The translations under genes and the position numbers were made by a program. Of a stretch of 64,000 nt of DNA, positions 9,140 to 16,583 are shown piece after piece. Under the pieces are notes generated by a model, which was not told where the DNA came from, did not search any database, and was given only the letters and a program-made list of their open reading frames with translations. The first letter of the stretch is position 1. Every line of letters begins with the position of its first letter. This stretch comes from Corallococcus carmarthensis (GTDB lineage Bacteria > Myxococcota > Myxococcia > Myxococcales > Myxococcaceae). The DNA lies in assembly GCF_003611695.1 (NCBI RefSeq), contig NZ_RAWE01000006.1, positions 1-64,000 of the forward strand. The letters are read 5' to 3'.

Positions 9140-9720
9140 TTTCGACTGGGTCGGAGGACCGCGCGCCACGGTCGGATGCAGTCCGGAACCGCGAGCAGTT
9201 GCTCGCGGTGGCGACCCGCGTGTTCGCGTCGGCTGGCACCGAGCCGTCGATGCGAGAGATCGCCCGCGAGGCCGAGGTCGGCATCGCCACGCTCTACCGG
9301 CACTTTCCCACCAAGGAGTCGCTGGTCGACGCGGTCTACCGGAGCCAGGTCGTGCGGTTGACGACCGGCGCCCGCGAGCTGCTCGACCAACTGCCGCCGG
9401 CCGTGGCGATGCGGCGCTGGATGGATCTCTTCGGCGACTGGATCGCGACCAAGAACGGCATGCTCGACACCCTGCTGGCGATGATCAAGACCGGCGAACT
9501 CGCCCACGGCCAGACCCGGATCGAGCTGCTGGCGGCCATCACCACCATCCTCGACGCCGGCCGCGCGGTGGATGAGTTCCGCCGGGACGTCACCGCCGAG
9601 GACATCGCCGCGAGCCTCATCGGCATCTTCACGGTGGCGCCCCCTCGCCAGACAGAAGGCCTTGCCAATCGCCTGTTGAACCTCCTGCTGGATGGACTGC
9701 GGCCTCCCGCCCGCCGGTAA
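9106..9720 (+). CDS. TetR/AcrR family transcriptional regulator (204 aa)
   Basis: The N-terminal helix-turn-helix is clear: REQLLAVATRVFASAG, then PSMREIAREAEVGIATLYRH and FPTKESLVDAVY, the signature of TetR DNA-binding domains. The C-terminal two thirds form the variable helical ligand-binding domain. ATG at 9106 follows CTTAT and has no convincing Shine-Dalgarno, so the message may be leaderless or the start may differ slightly. Divergent from an NADP-dependent oxidoreductase, it probably represses that gene and itself, and responds to the enzyme's substrate or a related small molecule (inference). Confidence 0.85.
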   Translation: MGDRNTNGARSVSTGSEDRAPRSDAVRNREQLLAVATRVFASAGTEPSMREIAREAEVGIATLYRHFPTKESLVDAVYRSQVVRLTTGARELLDQLPPAVAMRRWMDLFGDWIATKNGMLDTLLAMIKTGELAHGQTRIELLAAITTILDAGRAVDEFRRDVTAEDIAASLIGIFTVAPPRQTEGLANRLLNLLLDGLRPPARR

Positions 9721-9799
9721 CGGCAACGCCGCTCATGGACGGGTCGCAGGGCACGCAGGCGACGTTCGGGAGCAGACCGTGCAACTCAAGCATCGAACT

Positions 9800-10234
9800 G
9801 GAGCTCGTGCTGGAGGCGCCATCGAGCGTGAGCCCTGCCTCGCGTTCCCACGTGAAGGGTTCCGTCCGACGTGGCGCTTTCGCGATGCCCGGGGGCACAT
9901 CCACGAGGTGCCACCCAGGACCCGCGTCGCCGCCGCCGGCGGCCTGCTGCTCAAGCGCCTCGCGCTCGATGGCGCCGGGCTGACGCTCCTGCCGCGCTGG
10001 ATGTGCGCGGAGGAGCTGGCCGCGGGGACACGGGTCGACCTCTTCCCCGCGTACGACGTCACGGCGACGGAGTTCGATGCCACCGTTTCCGTCGTGTACC
10101 CGTCCCGCAGCTTCCTGCCGGCCAAGGTGCGCGTCTTCGTGGACCATCTGGCGGAACTCTTCAAGAACGGTCCGCCCTGGGAGTCCGCACCGCGTCAGGG
10201 TGGGGGAGGCCGTCCAGGCATCACCCGGAAATGA
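9800..10234 (+). pseudogene. LysR-family regulator, C-terminal remnant
   Basis: From about base 9824 the frame ending at 10234 reads as the effector-binding domain of a LysR regulator: PCLAFPREGFRPTWRF, then RVAAAGGLLLKRLALDGAGL with TLLPRWMCAEELAAG, and VVYPSRSFLPAKVRVFVDHL close to the end. The N-terminal winged helix and the linker helix are absent. The upstream ~75 bases are unrelated, following the TetR stop. About 130 residues remain of a normal ~300. It cannot bind DNA as a LysR protein and is a relic. Confidence 0.7.
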
Positions 10235-10321
10235 CGCCTGGGTCGTCCAAGGCGGTGCCTCCGCGCGAAGGAAAGGTCTGGCGCTGGAAGTCCGCTTCGC
10301 GATGCGCTGACGCCTCGCCGT

Positions 10322-10930
10322 TCAGAGCGCGCCGTGGGCCTTCAGCAGCGGGAGGAAGATCGTATCGACGATCCCGGCGATCTCCTCGGCCGGCACCGGC
10401 GCGTAGGTCATGGCCAGCTGCTGCCGGAAAAGGTCCAGCGGGAGGCGCAGGATGCGATCGCTGATCACGCCGGGCTTCACTTCGCCGCGAGCCACCGCGC
10501 GCTCGATGATGGTCTCCATGTTCGACTCGCGGTCGCCATAGATAGAATTTCGCAGGGTGGCGATGCTCGTCCCCGTGGCGCGGTAGTAGTCGCCGAGGTG
10601 GGCGAGGAGCGTGATCGCCAGGCGGACGCGCCGTCCATTGGCTTGCGTCAGCAGGGCGATGACATCGCCGCGCAGGGAGCCCGTGTCCGGCGTGACCACT
10701 TCATCCTTCTGGATCTCCCGGGCGATCGCCGCGCGGACCAGCTTGGGCTTGCTCGACCATCGCCGGTAGAGCACCGCCCGGCTGGTGTTCGCGCGCTTCG
10801 CCACCGCGTCGAACGTGAAGTTCGTGTAGCCGGTCTTGGCGAGTTCCGCCCAAGCGGCGGCAAGCAGCGCGTCCTCGAGTGTCGCGCCCCGGCGCCGCGT
10901 CCGCACCCCGGTCTGTTCCATGCGCGCCAT
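10322..10930 (-). CDS. TetR/AcrR family transcriptional regulator (202 aa)
   Basis: Preferred start ATG 10928-10930 (MARMEQ), with GGAAG about 8 nt upstream; an in-frame upstream start at 10993 would run through the operator. The helix-turn-helix is clear: LLAAAWAELAKTGYTNFTFD, VAKRANTSRAVLYRRWSSKP. The C-terminal part resembles the TetR_C domains of regulators of flavin monooxygenases and efflux genes. Divergent from an FAD monooxygenase gene, with a 27-bp near-perfect palindrome in the shared 110-bp region. By family rule it represses that gene until a ligand, probably a substrate of the monooxygenase, binds (inference). Confidence 0.87.
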   Translation of the reverse strand: MARMEQTGVRTRRRGATLEDALLAAAWAELAKTGYTNFTFDAVAKRANTSRAVLYRRWSSKPKLVRAAIAREIQKDEVVTPDTGSLRGDVIALLTQANGRRVRLAITLLAHLGDYYRATGTSIATLRNSIYGDRESNMETIIERAVARGEVKPGVISDRILRLPLDLFRQQLAMTYAPVPAEEIAGIVDTIFLPLLKAHGAL

Positions 10931-10980
10931 GTTGGTTCTTCCGGGGCGGTTTTGCACGCGTTGCGGCACGTTCCGCCAGC

Positions 10981-11007
10981 CGTTAAGGTACACGGTGTAT
11001 CTTAACG
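10981..11007. promoter_or_regulatory. 27-bp palindromic operator between TetR gene and FAD monooxygenase
   Basis: The left arm CGTTAAGGTACAC mirrors the right arm GTGTATCTTAACG around one central base, with a single mismatched pair. It lies 34 bp upstream of the monooxygenase ATG. The position and symmetry are those of a TetR operator overlapping the promoter. Confidence 0.72.
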
Positions 11008-11040
11008 AGGTGGCCGGTTGTGAACCGGAGGAGGCATCCC

Positions 11041-12150
11041 ATGAAGGTCTTGGTCTCGGGCGCAGGCATGGCCGGTCTCAGCGCGGGGATCGCGCTCGGC
11101 CAGAGTGGGTTCTCCGTCACGTTGGTCGAGCGTGCGAAACACCTGCGCGTGAATGGCTCACCCATCGACATCCGCGGTGATGCCGTGCGCATGGCGCAGG
11201 AGCTGGGGGTGCTCGAGGCGATCCGCGCGCGCCGCGTGACGATGAGCGAGGAGGTCGTCTTCGTGGATCGCGAAGGCAAGACGATCGCCGCCATTCCCCA
11301 GCAGGAGATCAACGACTCCGAAGAGGACGTCGAGATTCCGCGCGAGGATCTGGGAGACGTGCTCTACCGCGCGCAGCCCGAGGGCAACACGGTCCGTTTC
11401 GGCGACTGGATCGAGGCCCTGCACGACGATGGTGCCGGAGTCGACGTGACGTTCAAGTCGGGATTGCGCGAGCGCTACGACCTCGTCGTGGGTGCGGACG
11501 GCGTGCATTCCGCGACGCGGCGCCTCATCTTCGGCCCGGAAAAGGACTACCTCAAACACCTGGGGTTCTACATCGCGCTGGCAGACCTGCCCGAGGAAGC
11601 CAGTGCCGGCCGGGTCAATCCCATGTTCAATTTCCCCGGACACATGGTTGGGATCGCCCGGTATCGGGACCGCGCGCTCGGCGTCTTCAACTTCCGCTCG
11701 CCGTGGATCGACTACGACTACCACGACCTCGCCGCGCAGAAGGCGATCCTGGCGAAGGCTTTCGCCGGCCACGACGAGTGGAAGGTGCCCGAGATCGTCG
11801 CCGCCGCGCTGCGCGATCCCGGGCTCTACTTCGATTCGGTGAGCCAGATTCACATGCCAACGTGGCATCGAGGCCGGGTCGTCCTCGTGGGCGACGCCGC
11901 GGCGTGCGCGACCGGGCTCTCCGGCCGCGGAACGTCCCTCGCCATCACCGGAACCTGCATCCTGGCCGAAGCGTTGCGCCGCCACGGAGGCGACTTCGAA
12001 GCGGCCTTCGCGGAATACGAACAGCGGCAACGTCCCCATGTCGATCGCGCGCAGGCCATGGCGCTTCCCGGCGGCGACTTGATCTGCCCCGCGACCTGGG
12101 AAGCAATCGAGGCGCGCAACGCCCGCCTCTCCGCGCCGCGCAGCGCGTGA
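11041..12150 (+). CDS. FAD-dependent monooxygenase (PHBH fold, 369 aa)
   Basis: Motifs of group A flavoprotein monooxygenases appear in order: GAGMAGLSAGIALGQSGFSV (GxGxxG FAD-binding fold, residues ~8-28), VVGADGVHSATRRLIF (DG motif, ~150) and GRVVLVGDAAACATGLSGRG (GD motif, ~280). They use NAD(P)H and O2 to hydroxylate small aromatic or antibiotic-like compounds; the substrate is not deducible. ATG 11041 has GGAGG 8 nt upstream and is preferred over a GTG at 11020. Controlled, very probably, by the divergent TetR gene through the palindrome at 10981. A transposon relic begins 13 bp after the stop codon. Confidence 0.9.
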   Translation: MKVLVSGAGMAGLSAGIALGQSGFSVTLVERAKHLRVNGSPIDIRGDAVRMAQELGVLEAIRARRVTMSEEVVFVDREGKTIAAIPQQEINDSEEDVEIPREDLGDVLYRAQPEGNTVRFGDWIEALHDDGAGVDVTFKSGLRERYDLVVGADGVHSATRRLIFGPEKDYLKHLGFYIALADLPEEASAGRVNPMFNFPGHMVGIARYRDRALGVFNFRSPWIDYDYHDLAAQKAILAKAFAGHDEWKVPEIVAAALRDPGLYFDSVSQIHMPTWHRGRVVLVGDAAACATGLSGRGTSLAITGTCILAEALRRHGGDFEAAFAEYEQRQRPHVDRAQAMALPGGDLICPATWEAIEARNARLSAPRSA

Positions 12151-12162
12151 TGGCCGCGGGGC

Positions 12163-12300
12163 TACCCCAGAACGCGAGGTGTTGAGCGCCAGGCGGCAGT
12201 GGCCCCATGCCCAAGCCCCTGCCGCGCCCCAGAGGGGAGCGCGGCCTGAGCGGGCGTGCGCCCCATGAGGGCTGCACGGCCTCTCCACCGGCCTGGCGCA
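12163..12300 (+). repeat. IS91-like 3'-flank relic (copy A)
   Basis: Shares a long, nearly identical stretch with copies B and D, from CCCCAGAACGC through CCCAAGCCCCTGCCGCGCCC to CACCGGCCTGGCGCA. It begins at the last codons of the transposase frame (…NA-R-C-stop) and breaks off before the common right terminus. Directly follows the FAD monooxygenase stop codon. Confidence 0.75.
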
Positions 12301-12375
12301 GTCGGCAGGCGGACGGCTCTCTTTCCTACCGAAAGAGGCTCTCAGGGATGCATCGAGCCGTCTCGGGACACGCGC

Positions 12376-14238
12376 TCAGAACATCTGCACGCAGCTGATC
12401 GCATCCTCGGTCCAGGCGGTGAAGGCACCCGGCGCACTCGACGACGGCGCCGCGCCCAACTGGATGCCTGGACCCCAATCCGCGCTGTTGCAGGGATCGC
12501 CACTGTTGACCCGGTAGAAGAGCTGTCCGCTCGTTTCATTCTGGTAGGCCATATAGAGCACCCCATCCAGCACAGCGAAGCTCATCGAGCACGACGCGTT
12601 CCCTCCGATGGCGACCGGGTTTCCGTTCGAAGTGCCGTCGCTGCTGAACTCAGTGATGTAGATATATCCGGAGTTGGCCAGGTACCCGACATACAGGGTG
12701 CCGTTGTACACCACGCCGCATGGGGCGGTTGTTCCTGCGTGATTGCTTCCTGTCTGGTTGGAGTACGTGACGCCGCTGGTGTTCATCTGAATGGAGTTAC
12801 TCCAGCCTCCATCGCTGCTCATCACGCTGTACCAGACGCCGTTGGCGTTTCCCTTGCCCTCATAGAAGACGTACATCTGGTCGTTCCACACCACCGGCCC
12901 GGGCCATCCCGACATGCCCGCACCCCGAACGACCTCCTGCTGCGCACTCCAGCCGCTGCTTGGGCTGTAGGTGTTGTAGAGCAAATTGCCCGCGTAGGCC
13001 CCACCTTGAGAGAAGACATACAGCACGTCGTTGTACACGACCGGCGCAGGAGACCCCGTCATCCCTGATTCTCCTACGATTTGGATGGCGGGCTGCCATC
13101 CATTTGAATCGCCGATGCAGCAGTACATTGCGCCGCTTTCTCCTGTGCCCTGGATGAACGCGAATACTTGATTGTTGTAGACCGCGACACCAGGAGACCA
13201 GGACAGGCCTCCATTGGTGATCCGGGCCATGAAGCTGTTGGTTTCGCCAGGGGTGATGAGGCAATTCCACAGCTGAGAATCGTCCCCCGGACCCTGCATG
13301 AAACAAAACAGCTGTGAGTTATAGACAATCAAGTAGGGCGCAGCCGATATTCCGGTCATGGCGAGCTGGACCGGCGCAGTCCAATTCACCGCATCGGTGG
13401 AGCTGATGTACCACATCGTTCCGCCGCCCGAGCCCTCGTAGAACACATAGAGGACGTCGTTGTAGACCAGGGGACTCGGCTTGCCAGTCATGCTCACGGC
13501 GGAGATATTGCCTTCGGTTCCCCAGGCGCCCGCGGTGTTCATCCCCCTGTAATACATCGAGTTGTTGGTGTTGGAGCTCGGGTAGAAGATGTAGGCTTGG
13601 TTGTTGAAAACCACCGCTCCTGGTGAACCCGACGACGCGACCCCGATATTTGGGACTTGGGTCGAAGCCGCCCAGTTACCGCTGCTGATGTCGGAGGTGT
13701 GGGTGAACCAGACCTGCTCATCATTCCCCGGCCCCTGGTAGAAAACATAGACTTCGCCGTTGAACGCGACAGCCGAGGGAATGTTGGACATGATCACTTG
13801 TTCGCCCAGCACGCCCCAGTAAGAGCCTGACGGCAGTTGCTTGGCGAACATCTGACCGCTGTTCTTCATGTTCAGGGTTGTGCCCTGATAGAATGCATAC
13901 GGCGTACCGTTGTACGTGACGGCACTCATGCCGCAGTTCGTCAATACCTCGGTGAGTACGGTGGGGCCGCTCCAGGTCGTGCCCGTGCAGGTGTAGCAGA
14001 ACGCAGAGGACGTATCCTGGGCGGTGCTGGGGTAGACCACGTAGACCGTACCGTTGCAGATCGTCCCGCTCGGAGGATTGTTCATCACCTCGTTGACCAC
14101 GAACGCCTGCCACAGTGGCGCGAAGACGAGTTGATTGAGAGCAGCTGCGGTGCCTTCTTCGGCGACAGCAATCAAAAGACTCTTTTTATCTGAGGGTGGA
14201 CTGAATACGGCCATGATGCCATCCATTGCAACGGACAT
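12376..14238 (-). CDS. beta-propeller repeat protein, about eleven ~48-residue repeats (620 aa)
   Basis: ATG 14236-14238 has GAAGGAG just upstream. After a ~60-residue N-terminal part without a clear signal peptide, the protein consists of about eleven repeats of 45-55 residues. Each opens with a hydrophobic AVxYNGxxYVFYxGxG strand pair and holds a later W (for example PLVYNDVLYVFYEGSGG; GVVYNGTLYVGYLANSG). This is the periodicity of beta-propellers such as sialidase-like or PLL/fucose-binding lectins, so a carbohydrate-binding or surface role is possible (inference). Lower GC and more A/T-ending codons than its neighbours are visible by eye, which suggests horizontal acquisition. Flanked by transposon relics on the right and left. 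Confidence 0.75.
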   Translation of the reverse strand: MSVAMDGIMAVFSPPSDKKSLLIAVAEEGTAAALNQLVFAPLWQAFVVNEVMNNPPSGTICNGTVYVVYPSTAQDTSSAFCYTCTGTTWSGPTVLTEVLTNCGMSAVTYNGTPYAFYQGTTLNMKNSGQMFAKQLPSGSYWGVLGEQVIMSNIPSAVAFNGEVYVFYQGPGNDEQVWFTHTSDISSGNWAASTQVPNIGVASSGSPGAVVFNNQAYIFYPSSNTNNSMYYRGMNTAGAWGTEGNISAVSMTGKPSPLVYNDVLYVFYEGSGGGTMWYISSTDAVNWTAPVQLAMTGISAAPYLIVYNSQLFCFMQGPGDDSQLWNCLITPGETNSFMARITNGGLSWSPGVAVYNNQVFAFIQGTGESGAMYCCIGDSNGWQPAIQIVGESGMTGSPAPVVYNDVLYVFSQGGAYAGNLLYNTYSPSSGWSAQQEVVRGAGMSGWPGPVVWNDQMYVFYEGKGNANGVWYSVMSSDGGWSNSIQMNTSGVTYSNQTGSNHAGTTAPCGVVYNGTLYVGYLANSGYIYITEFSSDGTSNGNPVAIGGNASCSMSFAVLDGVLYMAYQNETSGQLFYRVNSGDPCNSADWGPGIQLGAAPSSSAPGAFTAWTEDAISCVQMF

Positions 14239-15141
14239 GAGGGTCTCCTTCGGGGCGCGGATGTGAGGAAGATCAGGCGAAGTCAACTTCATCTGATCAC
14301 TGGCAAGCCGCTACTGCGCCCGGTGTGCGCGCCGCCAATGTCTGTGTAGGTTTATATTGAGGTCGGATTTTCTGGGGCCGCTGAGTCGCCCCAGATTTCA
14401 GCAGGTGCCTGGTTGTATTTAAATGACGACGAATGGCTCTCTCTAAACAGACGTTATCGACTTGGAGCCTTCAGGCCATTGATTGCGAGAGAAGTACTGA
14501 AGATGCGCTCTCCTCGCGAATTCCAGCCTGCGATTTCACCCCTGTTGGCCTTTTCTGATTTGACGAGGGCGACTCCGGAAAAGGCGTGAGCCGCTGGAGC
14601 GGAACAAGGCTCCGCAACGGATTATTTGCGGTTGGATGGTGGCGAGTTCGTGGGTTTGAGTGGGATTGCTTCTCCCCAAGTCTGGGCAGGCCCGTCTCCA
14701 TGCGGCAGGGGACCTTCAGGGCATGCCTGTTTGGGACCGGGGGGTAGGGGTGGGCCTGTCCTGCTCGCCTCCGTCACGAAGCGCTGGCGCAGGAGTCCCG
14801 TCTTAGCACGAGGCGCGGGTCCGGCCCTCTTCCTCGCCCTGCAACATCGCCTGCACGTCCCGCGCGAACATCGCCAACCTGCTGCTCGTGCGCACCAGGA
14901 GGGGCCGGTGGAGGATCGCCGCCGTGGCCTGGAGCACCCTCCAAATGGTCCCTTGAGATGAACCACTCCGCGCCCATTACGAAGGTCGCCGCATGGGTGG
15001 AGGCAGTGGGCTCCGCGAGTTCGCCCCTGAAGGTGGAGCTGCCGGGCCGCGCTCTTTGAAGTCGTCCTGACCGGACCAGGGCGCGCCTTCAGTCGTCCTG
15101 GACTTGCGGCCCCTTCGCGGGGGGGGCCGATAGTCGCGGTC
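14239..15141. other. 903-bp intergenic region, AT-richer on its left half
   Basis: Bases ~14290-14640 are much less GC-rich than the rest of the window (runs such as GTATTTAAATGACG) and hold no convincing gene. They probably contain the promoter of the leftward propeller gene and foreign DNA. The right half returns to high GC and holds one short C-terminal gene relic on the minus strand (14803-14976). Confidence 0.5.
14803..14976 (-). pseudogene. short C-terminal gene relic, unidentified
   Basis: A minus-strand frame reads TIWRVLQATAAILHRPLLVR, then LAMFARDVQAMLQGEEEG and a stop at 14803-14805. The amphipathic helices and strong third-position GC look like a genuine protein C-terminus, but there is no start codon or upstream domain because an in-frame stop lies at 14977. 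Family not recognised. Confidence 0.3.
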
Positions 15142-15567
15142 ATGAGGAATCAGGTGCTGCTGCTGGTCGGCTGCAAGGGAACGATTGGCGGAAGCGCGTC
15201 GCCCGACGCCTCCGTCCCCGACGCGGGGGGCCCGCCTCCAGAGCCGTCCGCCTCAGCCTGCGAGGTCGAAGCCATGGCCGTCACCCGCTGTGGCGGCTGC
15301 CACGGCGCGGTGCCCACCGGGGGCGCCCCCATGCCTCTCAACTCGCTCGACGCGATGCGCGCGCCGTCGATGACGGACCCGGCGGTGTCGAACGCGCAGC
15401 GATCCCTCATCCGCATGGCGGACACCACGGCGCCCATGCCCCCCGCGCCCGGAAGCCCCGCCACCCAACTGGAGGTGGCCGTGCTCGCCGGAGGGATGTC
15501 GGAAGGCATGCCGTCCTGCACGTCGTCCCCGGACGGGGGAACGCCCACGGTCGTGGGCCGCCTTTAG
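15142..15567 (+). pseudogene. truncated paralogue of the DUF1592-type haem lipoprotein (N-terminal domain only)
   Basis: The product (141 aa) aligns with residues ~45-135 of the protein encoded at 4306: TRCGGCHGAVPTGGAPMPL against NRCASCHGALPTQGATMPL, and SNAQRSLIRMADTTAPMPP against SNAQRALIRMRDDASPMPP. The lipobox is shortened (LLLVGC) and one CxxCH haem motif (CGGCH) is present. Homology ends near MPSCTSSPDGG. The stop at 15565-15567 directly abuts transposon relic B at 15568, so the 3' ~600 codons were lost, probably with that event. It could still be expressed as a small haem lipoprotein, but is most simply a relic. Confidence 0.75.
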
Positions 15568-16008
15568 CAGCGGCGAGGCAGGAGCGGACCCAGGAGCGCA
15601 CGCCGCGGCTGGATGGGTCCGGGTTGCTCAAGCAGGAGTATCGCGCTGGACGTGTTCGCCTGCGCAGGTGTGGAGGCAGGGCCGGGTGCTGGCGTCTCTG
15701 AGGGCTCCCAGTGGGGTGCGTGCCAACCTGGAGCCCCTGGGACTGCCCGCGCTGCCTGGGAGACGAGCCCCAGCACGGGGGCCACCCCAGAACGCGGGGT
15801 GTTGAGCGCCAGGCGGCAGTGGCCCCCATGCCCAAGCCCCTGCCGCGCCCCAGAGGGGAGTGCGGCCTGAGCGGGCGTGTGTCCAATGAGGGCTGCACGG
15901 CTTCTGCACCGGCCTGGCGCACAGCTCGGCGGGCACCCGTCAGCGTCACGCCTCGGCACCTCTGCACCCGCCCTCACCCTCAACAGGCCTTCTCTTCGCC
16001 CTATGCGT
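15568..16008 (+). mobile_element. IS91-like element relic: degraded transposase C-terminus plus 3' terminus (copy B, longest)
   Basis: With frameshifts corrected, the left part encodes the end of a Y2 (IS91/IS801-type) transposase: ALDVFAC followed by a degraded RCGGRLRVLA zinc-ribbon segment and APSGVRA, then GLPAL and ARGPPQNAGC-stop. In copy F the same segment reads FALDVFACGRCGGRLE and, in another frame, LRVLVSLTAPSGVRAILEPP, which makes the family clear. About 210 bp of non-coding 3' flank follow and end at CTTCTCTTCGCCCTATGCGT, the boundary shared with copies C, D and E. No intact transposase is present. Confidence 0.72.
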
Positions 16009-16018
16009 TATCCGCCCG

Positions 16019-16144
16019 ATGCGTCACATTGAACGCGTGCTGGCGCGCGAGGGCGGCCACGTGGAGCGCGCGGCGACGAAGCTGGGCATCTCCCGCAGCT
16101 CGCTCTACGCGAAGCTCAAGGGCTGGCAGCACCGGGGGGACTGA
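16019..16144 (+). pseudogene. Fis-type helix-turn-helix, orphan C-terminus of an NtrC-family activator
   Basis: The 41-codon frame reads MRHIERVLAREGGHVERAAT then KLGISRSSLYAKLKGW and stops. This is the DNA-binding tail of sigma-54-dependent NtrC-type activators, which myxobacteria carry in large numbers. The receiver and AAA+ domains are absent; the sequence just upstream is the terminus of relic B. It starts directly after the transposon boundary, so the parent gene was probably cut by that element. A tiny stand-alone DNA-binding protein is conceivable but unlikely. Confidence 0.65.
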
Positions 16145-16168
16145 CGGCGGTCACGGCGGGAGCAGTTC

Positions 16169-16192
16169 CATTGACTCTCATGAGAGTCAATG
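16169..16192. repeat. 24-bp perfect palindrome at the edge of an IS66 mini-element
   Basis: CATTGACTCTCA is followed directly by its exact reverse complement. The right half overlaps the 8-bp target copy GTCAATGA of the adjacent IS66-derived element. It may be the former target site (a regulatory palindrome) of that insertion. Confidence 0.7.
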
Positions 16193-16193
16193 A

Positions 16194-16545
16194 ATAAGCG
16201 TTCACGGGGTGGTGCGCGCCTGCGGGGTCCGTGAGGCAGCGAACGGTGGGCCTCACCACGCTCGACGTGGGCTGGGGCGGATTGGAAATACTGGGACGTG
16301 GCCACGCCCGACCCGAGAGATGCGCGTATCGCGGAGCTGGAGGCGCGGCTGCGTTGCTCATGGGGGGGCTACCCCGGTGCGGGCCTCGAGGCGCACCAGG
16401 GCTAGGAGCCGCATTGCGGCTGCATCGTTTTTCACCACGCCGGCTCATTCAAAACGAGCGGGCTTGCCCGGCCTCGCGAAGACACGCCGGACACCCAATC
16501 AAGCTGCACCAGGAAGCCATGCACCTGCTTCCCGTGAACGCGTAC
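16194..16545 (+). mobile_element. 352-bp non-autonomous IS66 derivative with 8-bp target duplication
   Basis: The left end ATAAGCGTTCACGGGG and the right end, read inward as GTACGCGTTCACGGG, match the IS66 terminus at 277 (GTAAGCGTTCACGGGG). The flanks are GTCAATGA (16186-16193) and GTCAATGG (16546-16553), an 8-bp duplication with one mismatch, the length typical of IS66. Inside, a short frame reads ATPDPRDARIAELEARLR, the N-terminal coiled region of IS66 TnpC. The element is an internally deleted, MITE-like copy that would depend on another element's transposase. Confidence 0.7.
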
Positions 16546-16583
16546 GTCAATGGAACCGCCGTTCCACTCGCTGAAAGGCCCGC

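Noticed and set aside
12319-12337. Small hairpin (CTCTTTC/GAAAGAG) after the beta-propeller gene as a terminator
   Set aside because: Only a 7-bp stem and no T-tract on the relevant strand; too weak to list.
15568-16008. Possible intact IS91 transposase gene
   Set aside because: Only the last ~80 codons are present, with frameshifts; the catalytic HUH/Y2 part is absent from all eight copies.
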